Shown piece by piece: positions 50,001-57,915 of a stretch of 64,000 nucleotides of DNA. Every line of letters starts with the position of its first letter. The stretch's first letter is position 1. The notes under the pieces were generated by a model that worked only from the letters and a program-made list of their open reading frames with translations, was not told the origin of the DNA and made no database searches. Origin of the DNA: CAZMBI01 sp964564675 (lineage in GTDB: Bacteria > Pseudomonadota > Alphaproteobacteria > Rickettsiales > UBA3002); NCBI GenBank assembly GCA_964564675.1, contig CAZMBI010000012.1, positions 1-64,000 on the forward strand. Direction: 5' to 3'. The position numbers and the translations under genes are program-made.

Positions 50001-52564
50001 CTGATGCCACGGTCGACGGCGGCGCGCTCAGCAGCGGCTATGAACTCGTGCTCACAGGCGGCAGCGGCGACGATGTACTGTCTGGCGGCGCAGGTAACGA
50101 TACGATCTCAGGTGACACAGGCGGCGATTCGATTGATGCCGGCGGCGGGGATGATGACATCACGCTGACATGGAACAGCGGCGGCAGTGGCGGCAGCCCG
50201 ATCACGACCGATCTGGTTGTACAACTCGATGCGTCCGACACGAGCACCATCACCACCCATCCGGGGACCGTGACCGCCTGGGATGATTTGAGCACCGCCA
50301 ATAACGATGCCGCAAGCGATGCCGGCTCGCCCGACTCGGGCAACGATATATTAGGGCTGAATTCGATTGCTTTCGATGGCTCCAGCTGGCTGCAAATTGG
50401 CGACAGCGCGGATATCAATACATCCCCTCAGAATGCCCGCAGCATCTTTGTCACGTTTGAAACCGATGCAACCGATATCACCTCGCAGCAGGTCATTTTC
50501 GAGCAGGGCGGTAAGTTCAACGGCTTTAATATCTATATCGAAGGGGGCCGGGTATATATGGGCGCATGGAAAGAAGACGGCTCGAGTTTCAGTATTTATC
50601 ATTCCGCCCCGGTCGTCGCCGGCACCACCTACACGGCCGGCCTGGTGTTTGATCACGTCTCCGCCAACCACTTCACCGGCTATCTCGACGGAACGGTGAT
50701 CGGCAGCAGCGCCATAACGCAAGACCAAAAAGGACACAGCGGCGATATCGGTGTTGGCGGCGTCAGCAATGACAGCCGAATGCATAGCGGCGAGTTCAAT
50801 GGCGATGGCTCCGGTTTCAAAGGCGAAATCGGAGAACTGCTGAATTATGACGGCGCGCTGAATAGTGCAGAAGCATCCGCTGTTTCCGATTATTTGCTGG
50901 GCAAATGGCACGGTGTGGGGCCAAACGATACGATTCTCGGCGGAGCAGGAGACGACACCCTGGCCGTAAACGCCGGCGGCGATCCGTTCACTATGAACCT
51001 TGACGGCACGGGCTTGGTACAGGGTGTTGAATATCTCGATCTCACTCAGAGCGATGCCGCCCATACAGTGAGTGTCGAAGACGGCTATTTCTCCGGCGGC
51101 ACAGGGGTGGAAGGCGGTATATTCACCATTGACGCCACGGGGTTGAGCACCGGAGTTAGCATCAACACCGACAACCTGACCGGCGGCCATGCCACCCGTG
51201 TGTTCCTGGGCGAAGGCGACGATACCCTCATCGGCGGCGACGGCACGGATGTGCTTTCTTTCATTCACGCCGCCGGCGGCATCGATTTCAACTTGGATGA
51301 CGGCACCATCAGCGGCCAGGGCAATGATAGTATCAGCGGTATCGAATATGTCATTGGCTCCGCTTTTGACGATACGCTGATCGGCAACAGCCGCATCGAT
51401 GAAACCTTAATCGGCGGCAACGGCGATGACCGGCTCGAAGGCGATGATCTGGGGCTTGGCAGCGGTTCGTTCACCACCACCAACCTGCGCATGCATCTGG
51501 ATGCCTCCAATCTAGGCAGTATCACTGCGCCGGGCAATAATGTGAGTCTGTGGAATGATTTATCTTCCGATAACAACGATGCCACTGCCGCGGCCGGTAA
51601 CGTCAAGTCCAACACCACCACGATTAACGATCTGAATTCCCTGTTTTTCGATGGCAGTAGCGATTTGGGCGTTGCCAATGATCCCGACCTAAACGCAAGC
51701 AACCAGAATGAACGCAGCCTGTTTGCGGTATTTGAAACCGATAGCGATATTACCAGCCGCCAGATGATTTATGAACAAGGCGGCGGCGTCAACGGCTTCA
51801 GTATCTATATTTATAACAGCAACCTCTATATGGGCGCATGGAAGAATAACGGTAGCGATTTTGCGTTTTACGATCCGATCCCCATTGAAACCAATACCAC
51901 CTATGTCGTGGGTTCCGTATTCGATACGCAGACCAGCAACAGCTATAAAACCTATGTCAACGGCGTTGAAGTCGGGTCGCAATCGGTATCCATTACCCAG
52001 TCGTCGCATCCCGGCAATATTCAGATTGGTGAAGGCAAGGCCTTAAACGAAGACGGCTCCACGAATGCCGGCTTTTTCCAGGGAGAACTCGGCGAGCTGC
52101 TCAATTATGAGTATGCGCTCACCCCCACCGAGGCGACCGATCTGCAAAACTATCTGCTCGATAAATGGAACCCGTTCGGCAGTCGGGATTCGCTGGACGG
52201 TGGCGACGGGAATGATACCATCACCGGCGGCATGGGTGTTGACACCATGCTAGGCGGCGGCGGCGATGACCGGTTTGTCTTTGAGCGGCCCGAAGATTCG
52301 GAAACCGGCGCGGGCGATCGTGACATCATCGCCGATTTCAATAATACCAGCCAGGCCGACCGGATTGATCTGTCCGCACTCGGCGTGATCTCTCAGGGAA
52401 GCGGCGGCGCAGCGGCACTGACCGCGGGTGCGGCGCAGTTTGCCTGGGGGCTGGACGGCAGCGATACGGTGGTATTCGTCGACAGCGATGGCGATAACAC
52501 CGCCGATATGGAAATCGAAATCAGCGGCCTGCCCGCCTTAAGCAATGCCGATTTTATTTTCTGA
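47018..52564 (+). CDS. Giant secreted surface protein: cadherin-like repeats, twin lectin-like domains, RTX C-terminus
   Basis: About 1848 residues, no Sec signal. The N-terminal domain carries TRAEIEETVNSIHFYATTAN, followed by a Pro-rich linker (about 290-325). Tandem cadherin/VCBS-like repeats span about 330-890, with recurring NDAPVA, DGSFTY and DSFTYTISDG. Two concanavalin-like (LamG-type) domains follow (about 1060-1300 and 1480-1720), each starting LxxxLDAS and ending GELLNY..AL....YLL.KW. Ca2+-binding RTX motifs (GGSGDDVLSGGAGNDTISGD; GGDGNDTITGGMG) surround them. The C-terminal FVFERPEDSETGAGDRDIIA and ending SNADFIF fit type I export. ATG 47018 follows AGGA; GTG 46961 is an alternative. 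An adhesin or matrix role is inferred. Confidence 0.85.
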   Translation: MQHEPVSEGYAQHTAEWQILYKPDAVAVKKPEFSTAANDESAITFQDVKAVLQHHVNQLLSRRSSEQPEPQADTQSGPDAIDYLLDNNTKSLRLTQLIEQLEALSPTAEIGVQIQLSQPDIGVLLASRQPNVEVTYDNQLGIIYLKGTRAEIEETVNSIHFYATTANLPQFWINATVVADHLTESLDILELSDLEPSFGFNREVLEVLRQPQDNMNQHDELLELEQPVAASSGTVQLGELTDPIHVTYNPVNRPVIPAADDTPVSASQQPLILSPSPREAQDPLLTQAQPAADPAPPAPEPPPASPPPSPQTPEPITPDAGGGATGPANNGPTVTIPGPQTLAEDGSVTVSGAAVPTFADADGDTLSVTLAVNNGIINLGDPAAVTITTGSDGTDNMVIAGTAAEIFTALNSFTYIPGLNYNGTDNLTLSVDDGNGGFAMDFMEMVVTPVDDAPVAIDDSASTAFETPLVIDVTDNPGGLLANDEEYDGEALTITAFDAASADGGLVVDNADGTFTYTPAAGYTGSDSFTYTISDGTTPVTATVTIGVSGALLATNTDATEHYTEDTALNLVNDIVISGSETNVTATLSLSDTSAGTFNTATSGAVTATFAGGIWQASGARADVNTLLAGLTFTPAADYDTDLTVDVSITDGVNPALAGTLDFTATPVNDAPVASADSYAVDEGDTLSVSAPAGVLANDTDAEGDSLDAVQVTGPSHGALTLNADGSFTYVHDGGEDTADSFTYRANDGSTDSNIVTVDLTIGPVNDAPENTVPGGQNTTAGTPLPLSGISVSDADDTSLLSFSVDAGSGILTIDTAVAGGITAGQVTNNGTGNVTVSGATLAQINATLAAAGGLVFTPAVGFTGNTTVTVTSNDGSAVDSDTITVTTGFSTGLTASLYDILPGSAAADTYSGQGDHWHDTDTVIGGNGYDILDLTAGGAASVSLTGGHFTQSQEIEEIRLGDAGHTITIGDDYFTRGSGIQNDRLQVDGTANTSDATVDGGALSSGYELVLTGGSGDDVLSGGAGNDTISGDTGGDSIDAGGGDDDITLTWNSGGSGGSPITTDLVVQLDASDTSTITTHPGTVTAWDDLSTANNDAASDAGSPDSGNDILGLNSIAFDGSSWLQIGDSADINTSPQNARSIFVTFETDATDITSQQVIFEQGGKFNGFNIYIEGGRVYMGAWKEDGSSFSIYHSAPVVAGTTYTAGLVFDHVSANHFTGYLDGTVIGSSAITQDQKGHSGDIGVGGVSNDSRMHSGEFNGDGSGFKGEIGELLNYDGALNSAEASAVSDYLLGKWHGVGPNDTILGGAGDDTLAVNAGGDPFTMNLDGTGLVQGVEYLDLTQSDAAHTVSVEDGYFSGGTGVEGGIFTIDATGLSTGVSINTDNLTGGHATRVFLGEGDDTLIGGDGTDVLSFIHAAGGIDFNLDDGTISGQGNDSISGIEYVIGSAFDDTLIGNSRIDETLIGGNGDDRLEGDDLGLGSGSFTTTNLRMHLDASNLGSITAPGNNVSLWNDLSSDNNDATAAAGNVKSNTTTINDLNSLFFDGSSDLGVANDPDLNASNQNERSLFAVFETDSDITSRQMIYEQGGGVNGFSIYIYNSNLYMGAWKNNGSDFAFYDPIPIETNTTYVVGSVFDTQTSNSYKTYVNGVEVGSQSVSITQSSHPGNIQIGEGKALNEDGSTNAGFFQGELGELLNYEYALTPTEATDLQNYLLDKWNPFGSRDSLDGGDGNDTITGGMGVDTMLGGGGDDRFVFERPEDSETGAGDRDIIADFNNTSQADRIDLSALGVISQGSGGAAALTAGAAQFAWGLDGSDTVVFVDSDGDNTADMEIEISGLPALSNADFIF

Positions 52565-52888
52565 TTTTTTACATTTTACCCCTTCCGGGGTGTCACGCGT
52601 GGGCATATACTCCTTATCAGATGAGCGCTCATACTGGCTTAGCAACCGATACGGCGGGAGCGGGCAGGTGGCGTTGGGCCGTACCGGCTAGGGGTACATC
52701 CGGCCCGCGCCATGCGAAAGATCGTAAGGGGACTGGTACACCAAAGATGCCAAGGTTTAGCCGCCAATCCAAAACGGCGGCCGGCCCCCGGGGGAAAGAA
52801 AACATATGTAAACGGAACGGACAGCCTCACTTACCACGACGAATAAACCTGTCACCGGTTTTTGTGCCGCTACCGTCAATTGCAGTGG
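52565..52888. other. Intergenic region with strong secondary structure, unidentified
   Basis: 324 bases between the convergent giant-protein and nrdB stops. GGGCCGTACC (52677-52686) and GGTACATCCGGCCC (52694-52707) form a nested hairpin, and GGCGGCCGGCCCCCGGGGG (about 52778-52796) can fold as well. A 105-residue frame at 52621 and a 63-residue minus frame have low-complexity, unnatural products. Sequence does not match tmRNA, RNase P, SRP or 6S features I know. It could be a non-coding RNA or a decayed gene. Confidence 0.35.
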
Positions 52889-53863
52889 CTATGCATTCTC
52901 AAACATCTGGAATGCTTCGTCCCAGTTGCCCTGCGTAGCAGCGCGGGTATATTCGGTGACGCGGTTTTCGAAGAAGTTGGTGTGTTCAACACCATTGAGC
53001 AGATCATCCAGCCATGGCAGGGGGTTGCGCTCGATCTGATACATCGGCTGCAGGCCAAGCTGCGCCAGCCGACGATCAGCGATATAGCGGATATATTCCT
53101 TCACTTCATTGGCTTTCATGCCTTCGATATCCCCCATGCCAAAGGCCAGATCAATAAAGGCGTCTTCATGGGTGACGATGGTATTGCAGGCGACATATAG
53201 CCGCGAGCGCAGCTCATCGGTCCACACTTCGGGGTTTTCCTCGCAGAAGGTCTTGAATAGGCGGATAATGGACTGAGTATGCAGTGTTTCATCCCGCACC
53301 GACCAGGTAACGATCTGGCCCATACCCTTCATTTTGCCAAAGCGCGGGAAATTGAGCAAGATAGCGAAAGAAGCAAACAGTTGCAGCCCCTCGGTGAATG
53401 CGCCGAAGACGGCCATGGTGGTGGCGATATCCTCGTTATTGTCCACGCCGAACTGCTGCATATAATCGTATTTATCGGCCATTTCCTTATATTTCATAAA
53501 GGCCGTATATTCGACTTCGGGCATTCCGATCGTATCCAGCAGGTGGCTGTAAGCCGCGATATGCACCGTCTCCATGTTGGAAAACGCCGCCAGCATCATC
53601 TGCACTTCGGTGGGCTGGAAGATGCGGCTGTAATGTTTCATATAACAGTTATTGACCTCAATATCCGCCTGCGTGAAAAACCGGAAAATCTGCGTCAACA
53701 GGTTTTTCTCCTCCGGTGTCAGGCTTTTTTTCCAGTCCTTGACATCATCCGATAGCGGCACCTCCTCCGGCAGCCAATGAATGCGCTGCTGCAATAGCCA
53801 CGCTTCATACGCCCACGGATAGGCGAAGGGTTTGTAGATCGGTTTGGCGTCGAGTAAAGACAT
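52889..53863 (-). CDS. nrdB: Ribonucleoside-diphosphate reductase class Ia, beta subunit
   Basis: 324-residue radical-generating subunit. Diiron ligands and radical site are visible: FFTQADIEVNN (first carboxylate), Glu98-xx-His101-xxx-Tyr105 in METVHIAAYSHLL (Tyr105 matching E. coli Tyr122), FTEGLQLFASF and SVRDETLHTQSI. Presence of Tyr argues for the classical tyrosyl radical. No N-terminal ATP-cone is present. It is the last gene of a minus-strand group starting at nrdA but is separated from it by two small genes. Confidence 0.95.
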   Translation of the reverse strand: MSLLDAKPIYKPFAYPWAYEAWLLQQRIHWLPEEVPLSDDVKDWKKSLTPEEKNLLTQIFRFFTQADIEVNNCYMKHYSRIFQPTEVQMMLAAFSNMETVHIAAYSHLLDTIGMPEVEYTAFMKYKEMADKYDYMQQFGVDNNEDIATTMAVFGAFTEGLQLFASFAILLNFPRFGKMKGMGQIVTWSVRDETLHTQSIIRLFKTFCEENPEVWTDELRSRLYVACNTIVTHEDAFIDLAFGMGDIEGMKANEVKEYIRYIADRRLAQLGLQPMYQIERNPLPWLDDLLNGVEHTNFFENRVTEYTRAATQGNWDEAFQMFENA

Positions 53864-53930
53864 AATTGTTTCTCCGTAATTTCTCTTTTAATCGTTTAAA
53901 ACCGTCATCCAGGGCTACCTAATATATTCC

Positions 53931-54200
53931 TTATACATCCAGCTTTGCGTCTTTTTCCACCGGTGCGACGAAGACAAAACCGTCATCAAATTCCACCTCC
54001 AGTTCGCCGGCATCATTCCTGCGCACGGCATGAATTTTCCGGCCGGAACGTTTTCGATACATGACAAGCTCTTCTCCCTCTTCCGGCGTACTGCGCACAA
54101 TTTCGATCGGCGCATTCCGAAACACATCCGTCGGCGGAAAACGCTCGGTGACTTCTTCGCCCAGCTGCATGGGCTCATCTGTATAGGTTACATTATCCAT
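53931..54200 (-). CDS. Hypothetical partner of BrnT-type protein
   Basis: 89 residues: MDNVTYTDEPMQLGEEVTER, then FPPTDVFRNAPIEIVRSTPE, and VEFDDGFVFVAPVEKDAKLD. Acidic, no ribbon-helix-helix motif, so it does not look like a BrnA antitoxin. Its start overlaps the brnT-like stop by 8 bases, so the two are coupled. The beta-rich C-terminal half (RSGRKIHAVRRNDAGELEVE) could bind its partner. Antitoxin function is only a guess from position. Another frame (53915-54178) is its shadow. Confidence 0.6.
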   Translation of the reverse strand: MDNVTYTDEPMQLGEEVTERFPPTDVFRNAPIEIVRSTPEEGEELVMYRKRSGRKIHAVRRNDAGELEVEFDDGFVFVAPVEKDAKLDV

Positions 54201-54504
54201 TTGCTTTCATATGCTTGTCTTCATATGCTTTTTTACCATCGCGCCAGAAACCGGCGCCGATTATACGTATCTTCTGACCCCTCAAGGTAAACCGCACGGT
54301 CATAATACCACGCCCGACTTTGCCAATACAGTAATACCGGTTCTCCTGTTTACTGTGTGCCGCATCGCAGCGAATAATGTGCCTGGGGTCATCAAATGCC
54401 TGCTTTGCCTCTTCAAAGGCCACCTGATGCTTGGCAAGATTGCATTTGTTCTTTTCAATGTCCCACACAAACCGTTCACAATGATACTCTGTGCCGCCTG
54501 CCAT
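54193..54504 (-). CDS. BrnT-family (DUF497) toxin-like protein
   Basis: 103 residues matching the BrnT/DUF497 layout: FVWDIEKNKCNLAKHQVAFE, EAKQAFDDPRHIIRCDAAHS, RYYCIGKVGRGIMTVRFTLR, IRIIGAGFWRDGKKAYEDK. BrnT proteins have a RelE-like ribonuclease fold and are normally followed by brnA. Here the following gene differs. ATG 54504 is chosen because GAGGT lies just upstream; it begins 11 bases after nrdA stops. The toxin/partner pair is thus wedged inside the nrd operon. Confidence 0.85.
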   Translation of the reverse strand: MAGGTEYHCERFVWDIEKNKCNLAKHQVAFEEAKQAFDDPRHIIRCDAAHSKQENRYYCIGKVGRGIMTVRFTLRGQKIRIIGAGFWRDGKKAYEDKHMKANG

Positions 54505-54514
54505 GCTTACCTCT

Positions 54515-56371
54515 TTACTGGCAGGCAAGACACTCCTCAAACGGGTTTTCCTGTTTGTTTTTCAGCGATAGCTCCATCTGAATCGCCGGCACTTTGTGCG
54601 ACACTTTATCGGAGCGCTGCATGGAGGTCGAGCGGCAGTAATACAATGATTTCACCCCTTTTTTCCAGGCCAGCCAGTGCAGCCCGTGCAGATCGCGCTT
54701 ATGGACGTTGCCGGGGATGAACAGATTAACCGACTGCGCCTGACAGATATAAGGCGCACGATCGCCAGCATGTTCAACTACCCAGCGCTGATCCATCTCA
54801 TAGGCGGTTTTAAACACCAGCTTCTCGTTTTCATCGAGAAAATCCAGATGCTGCACCGAGCCTTCATGCGTGGTGACCGATGACCAGATTTCATCATTAT
54901 CCATCCCTTTTTCGGCCAGCAGGCGCTTCAGATATTTGTTCCGCACCTGGAACGACCCGGATAACGTTTTCTGTGTAAAGGCATTTGCCGCAAAGGGTTC
55001 AATCCCCGGCGAAGCATTGCCGGTGATGATCGAAATCGAGGCGGTGGGCGCGATGGCGAGCTTGTTGGAGAAGCGCTCCATACCACCCACATCGGCCGCA
55101 TCCGGGCACGGCCCGCGTTCTTCGCCCAGTTTCAGGCTGGCAGCATCGGCCTGTTTGCGGATATGTTCGAAGATTTTCTTGTTCCACACCTTGGCCATCA
55201 CCGACTCAAACGGAATCAGTTTGGACTGCAGATAGGAATGAAAGCCCATCACGCCCAGGCCGATCGAGCGCTCACGCATGGCCGAATATTTGGCGCGGTT
55301 CATGCTGTCAGGCGCCGAATCGATAAAGCCCTGCAGCACATTATCAAGAAAGCGCATGACGTCTTCGATAAATTGCGGCTCGTCTTTCCATTCCTCGTAG
55401 GTTTCCAAATTGAGCGAAGACAGGCAACATACCGCCGTACGGTTACCGCCAAGATGGTCCGGGCCGGTGGCCAGGGTGATCTCGCTGCACAGGTTGGACA
55501 TTTTCACTTTCAGGCCCACCTGCTTATGGTGCTCCGGCGTGGCGCGATTGACCGTATCGATAAAAATCATATACGGCTCGCCGGTTTCAATCCGTGCGGT
55601 AAGCAGCTTGGTCCACAGATCCCGCGCGCGCACGGTATCTACCACATGGCCGTCTTTGGGGCTGAGCAGATCCCACGGGGCGTCTTTTTCCACCGCTTCC
55701 ATAAAGGCGTCGCTGATACACACGCCATGATGCAGGTTGAGCGCCTTGCGGTTGGGATCGCCCCCGGTCGGGCGGCGCAGATCGATGAATTCCTCGATTT
55801 CCGGGTGCGAAATATCGAGATAGACCGCTGACGAGCCGCGGCGCAGCGAGCCCTGCGAAATCGCCAGCGTCAACGAATCCTGCACGCGCACGAACGGCAC
55901 GACGCCCGATGTTTTACCGTTACGCCCGACTTTTTCGCCGAGTGAGCGCAGATTACCCCAGTACGATCCGATGCCGCCGCCGCGCGAGGCGAGCCAGACA
56001 TTTTCGTTCCACAAATCGACAATACCTTCCAGCGAATCTTCGGTTTCGTTGAGAAAGCAAGAGATGGGCAGGCCGCGATTGGTGCCGCCATTGCTTAAGA
56101 TCGGCGTGGCGGGCATAAACCACAGCTTGCTGATATATTCATAAATCCGCTGCGCATGCGCTTCATCGTCACCGTATGCGCGGGCGACGCGGGCAAACAG
56201 ATCCTGATAGCTCTCGCCCGGCAGCAAATAGCGGTCGGCCAGAGTGGCTTTGCCGAAATCCGTGAGTTTGGCATCGCGGCTGGCATGGGTATCGATGGCC
56301 ATCGGCGGCATATCATCGACTATGGGGCTGGTCTGAACGGCGGTCATCACACTCTCCTGAATTGACGTCAT
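54515..56371 (-). CDS. nrdA: Ribonucleoside-diphosphate reductase class Ia, alpha subunit
   Basis: 618-residue catalytic subunit reducing ribonucleotides to deoxyribonucleotides. LPISCFLNETEDSLEGIVDL and RTAVCCLSSLNLETYEEW hold the redox cysteines; KVKMSNLCSEITLATG holds the thiyl-radical Cys with Asn and Glu; APTASISIITGNASPGIEPF is the nucleotide motif; the C-terminal ECLACQ is the thioredoxin-accessible pair. No ATP-cone domain is seen at the N-terminus, so the usual dATP on/off control may be absent. ATG 56371 or the internal ATG eight codons later could start the protein. An NrdR box lies just upstream. Confidence 0.96.
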   Translation of the reverse strand: MTSIQESVMTAVQTSPIVDDMPPMAIDTHASRDAKLTDFGKATLADRYLLPGESYQDLFARVARAYGDDEAHAQRIYEYISKLWFMPATPILSNGGTNRGLPISCFLNETEDSLEGIVDLWNENVWLASRGGGIGSYWGNLRSLGEKVGRNGKTSGVVPFVRVQDSLTLAISQGSLRRGSSAVYLDISHPEIEEFIDLRRPTGGDPNRKALNLHHGVCISDAFMEAVEKDAPWDLLSPKDGHVVDTVRARDLWTKLLTARIETGEPYMIFIDTVNRATPEHHKQVGLKVKMSNLCSEITLATGPDHLGGNRTAVCCLSSLNLETYEEWKDEPQFIEDVMRFLDNVLQGFIDSAPDSMNRAKYSAMRERSIGLGVMGFHSYLQSKLIPFESVMAKVWNKKIFEHIRKQADAASLKLGEERGPCPDAADVGGMERFSNKLAIAPTASISIITGNASPGIEPFAANAFTQKTLSGSFQVRNKYLKRLLAEKGMDNDEIWSSVTTHEGSVQHLDFLDENEKLVFKTAYEMDQRWVVEHAGDRAPYICQAQSVNLFIPGNVHKRDLHGLHWLAWKKGVKSLYYCRSTSMQRSDKVSHKVPAIQMELSLKNKQENPFEECLACQ

Positions 56372-56896
56372 TTTTCTATATCTTGTTAATTACACTATTA
56401 TGCCTACTATATATAGTGTTGGTTTGTCCAGCATGAAGTGTGCTTGACAGGGCATGTTTATGGCCGGCATCTGCCTTCATTGTTTTTTCTCCGCTAGTTA
56501 GGCGATTTGTCGGCACGCGCGTGGCGTGTCGATGCATCGCAGCATACTATATGTAGATTGTATCGCGTGCCCGGTGCCGCATTTTTCATTATATCATGCG
56601 GCATACGTGCAAACCAGGCAATCTACTGTTATTCACCGCATCCGAAGCGGGAGTATTCAACCGCCGCCAGCGCCCGTCAATCGGGAAAAACCTGTGCATA
56701 GTCATATAGGAAAAATCGCCTAGAATAAAAAGGCTTATAGTCCGCCACACACAGAGCGGGGGCGTGGATAAAGCCTGAGCAGAAACGATCCCGCCTTCTG
56801 GATACGGCCCCGCCATCTGAAGTTCACGGCATGCAACGGATTGTGTCTGTCGCCTTCCCCGTTTATAGCTTTTAACCTGAGACAAAGGGACAGGTT
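56372..56896. promoter_or_regulatory. Divergent nrdA / UDP-sugar gene intergenic region
   Basis: 525 bases without a convincing gene. The nrdA side has an NrdR-type box at 56404-56419 and a minus-strand -10 candidate CATAAT (56398-56403). A weaker box-like match is at 56544-56559. The right half is unremarkable; small frames in it lack normal composition. ACAAAGGGACAGG supplies the ribosome site for the decarboxylase at 56897. Confidence 0.5.
56404..56419 (-). promoter_or_regulatory. Predicted NrdR box upstream of nrdA
   Basis: CTACTATATATAGTGT matches 14 of 16 positions of the NrdR consensus ACACWATATATWGTGT, including the palindromic core. It is centred about 40 bases before the nrdA ATG, overlapping the likely promoter, where NrdR represses in response to (d)ATP. 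A second box is usually about 31 bases away; only a partial ACACTATTA half-site (56392-56400) is seen at that side. Confidence 0.7.
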
Positions 56897-57835
56897 ATGA
56901 GCGTCATTCTGGTCACCGGCGGCGCCGGGTTTTTGGGTTCGCATTTATGTGACCGGCTGCTGGCCGACGGCCATGAAGTCATCTGTATGGATAATTTCTA
57001 CACGGGCCGCCGGCGCAACATTCACCATTTGCTTGCCAATCCCAATTTCGAGGTGCTGCGCCACGATATTATCGAGAAAGTCTCGCTTGAGGTCGATGCG
57101 ATTTACAACCTCGCCTGTCCCGCTTCGCCGATTCATTATCAGCGCCATCCGATTGAGACCACGCGCGCCTCGGTCGAAGGCACGATCAACATGCTCGAGC
57201 TGGCGCGCCGTTTGCACATTCCGCTGCTGCATGCCTCCACCAGCGAGGTCTATGGCGACCCGAAAATCCATCCGCAAACCGAGGAGTACTGGGGCAATGT
57301 CAACCCTATCGGCCCGCGTGCCTGTTACGATGAAGGCAAGCGCTGCGCCGAGACGCTGTGTTTTGATTATCATCGCCAGGTTGGCAACTCGGTCAAGGTC
57401 GTGCGTATCTTTAACACCTATGGCCCGCGCATGGCGCCGGATGATGGCCGTGTGGTCTCCAATTTCATTCTGCAGGCCCTGCGCGGCGAAGATATCACCG
57501 TGTATGGCGACGGCTCGCAAAGCCGTTCCTTTTGCTATTACCGCGATATGATCGACGCATTTGTGCGCATGATGGCCACCGATGCATCCGTCACCGGCCC
57601 GGTCAATCTGGGCAATCCGGCGGAGTTCACCATCGAACAGCTGGCGACGCTGGTCATCCGGTTGAGCGGCTCGACATCTAAGATTATTTTTAAGCCCCTG
57701 CCGGCTAATGACCCAGTTCAGCGACAGCCCGATATAACGCTTGCGAATCAAATGCTTGGCTGGCAGCCCTCGGTAGCGCTGGAAGCCGGGCTCAACGAGA
57801 CGATCGCCTATTTCCGCCGGGAATATCTGAAATAA
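56897..57835 (+). CDS. UDP-glucuronate decarboxylase (UDP-xylose synthase family)
   Basis: 312-residue short-chain dehydrogenase-fold enzyme making UDP-xylose from UDP-glucuronate. NAD motif ILVTGGAGFLGSHLCDRLL, catalytic region HASTSEVYGDP and the family signature GPRACYDEGKRCAETLCFDY with Tyr-x3-Lys, then NTYGPRMAPDDGRVVSNFIL and DGSQSRSFCYYRDMIDAF. Close relatives in the dTDP-glucose dehydratase superfamily lack YDEGKR. Product would feed surface polysaccharide. Preceded by AAAGGGACAGG. Confidence 0.92.
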   Translation: MSVILVTGGAGFLGSHLCDRLLADGHEVICMDNFYTGRRRNIHHLLANPNFEVLRHDIIEKVSLEVDAIYNLACPASPIHYQRHPIETTRASVEGTINMLELARRLHIPLLHASTSEVYGDPKIHPQTEEYWGNVNPIGPRACYDEGKRCAETLCFDYHRQVGNSVKVVRIFNTYGPRMAPDDGRVVSNFILQALRGEDITVYGDGSQSRSFCYYRDMIDAFVRMMATDASVTGPVNLGNPAEFTIEQLATLVIRLSGSTSKIIFKPLPANDPVQRQPDITLANQMLGWQPSVALEAGLNETIAYFRREYLK

Positions 57836-57915
57836 ATGATGCGCTTGCCATAAAACTGTCATCAAGTGCTCTTGATGGTTAATAAAACGTTAACTATGCA
57901 AACAGGCAGGCGGTT

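Noticed and set aside
52600..52860. Identification as tmRNA, RNase P RNA, SRP RNA or 6S RNA
   Set aside because: No tag-coding frame with tRNA-like ends, no conserved RNase P or SRP loop sequences were found.
52621..52938. 105-residue frame in the structured intergenic region
   Set aside because: Unnatural mix of residues, overlap with the nrdB end and strong secondary structure; more likely RNA or non-coding.
53931..54200. BrnA antitoxin
   Set aside because: No ribbon-helix-helix pattern and acidic beta-rich composition; kept as unknown partner.
56544..56559. Second NrdR box
   Set aside because: Only 12 of 16 positions match and it is 140 bases from the first box, far from the usual spacing.
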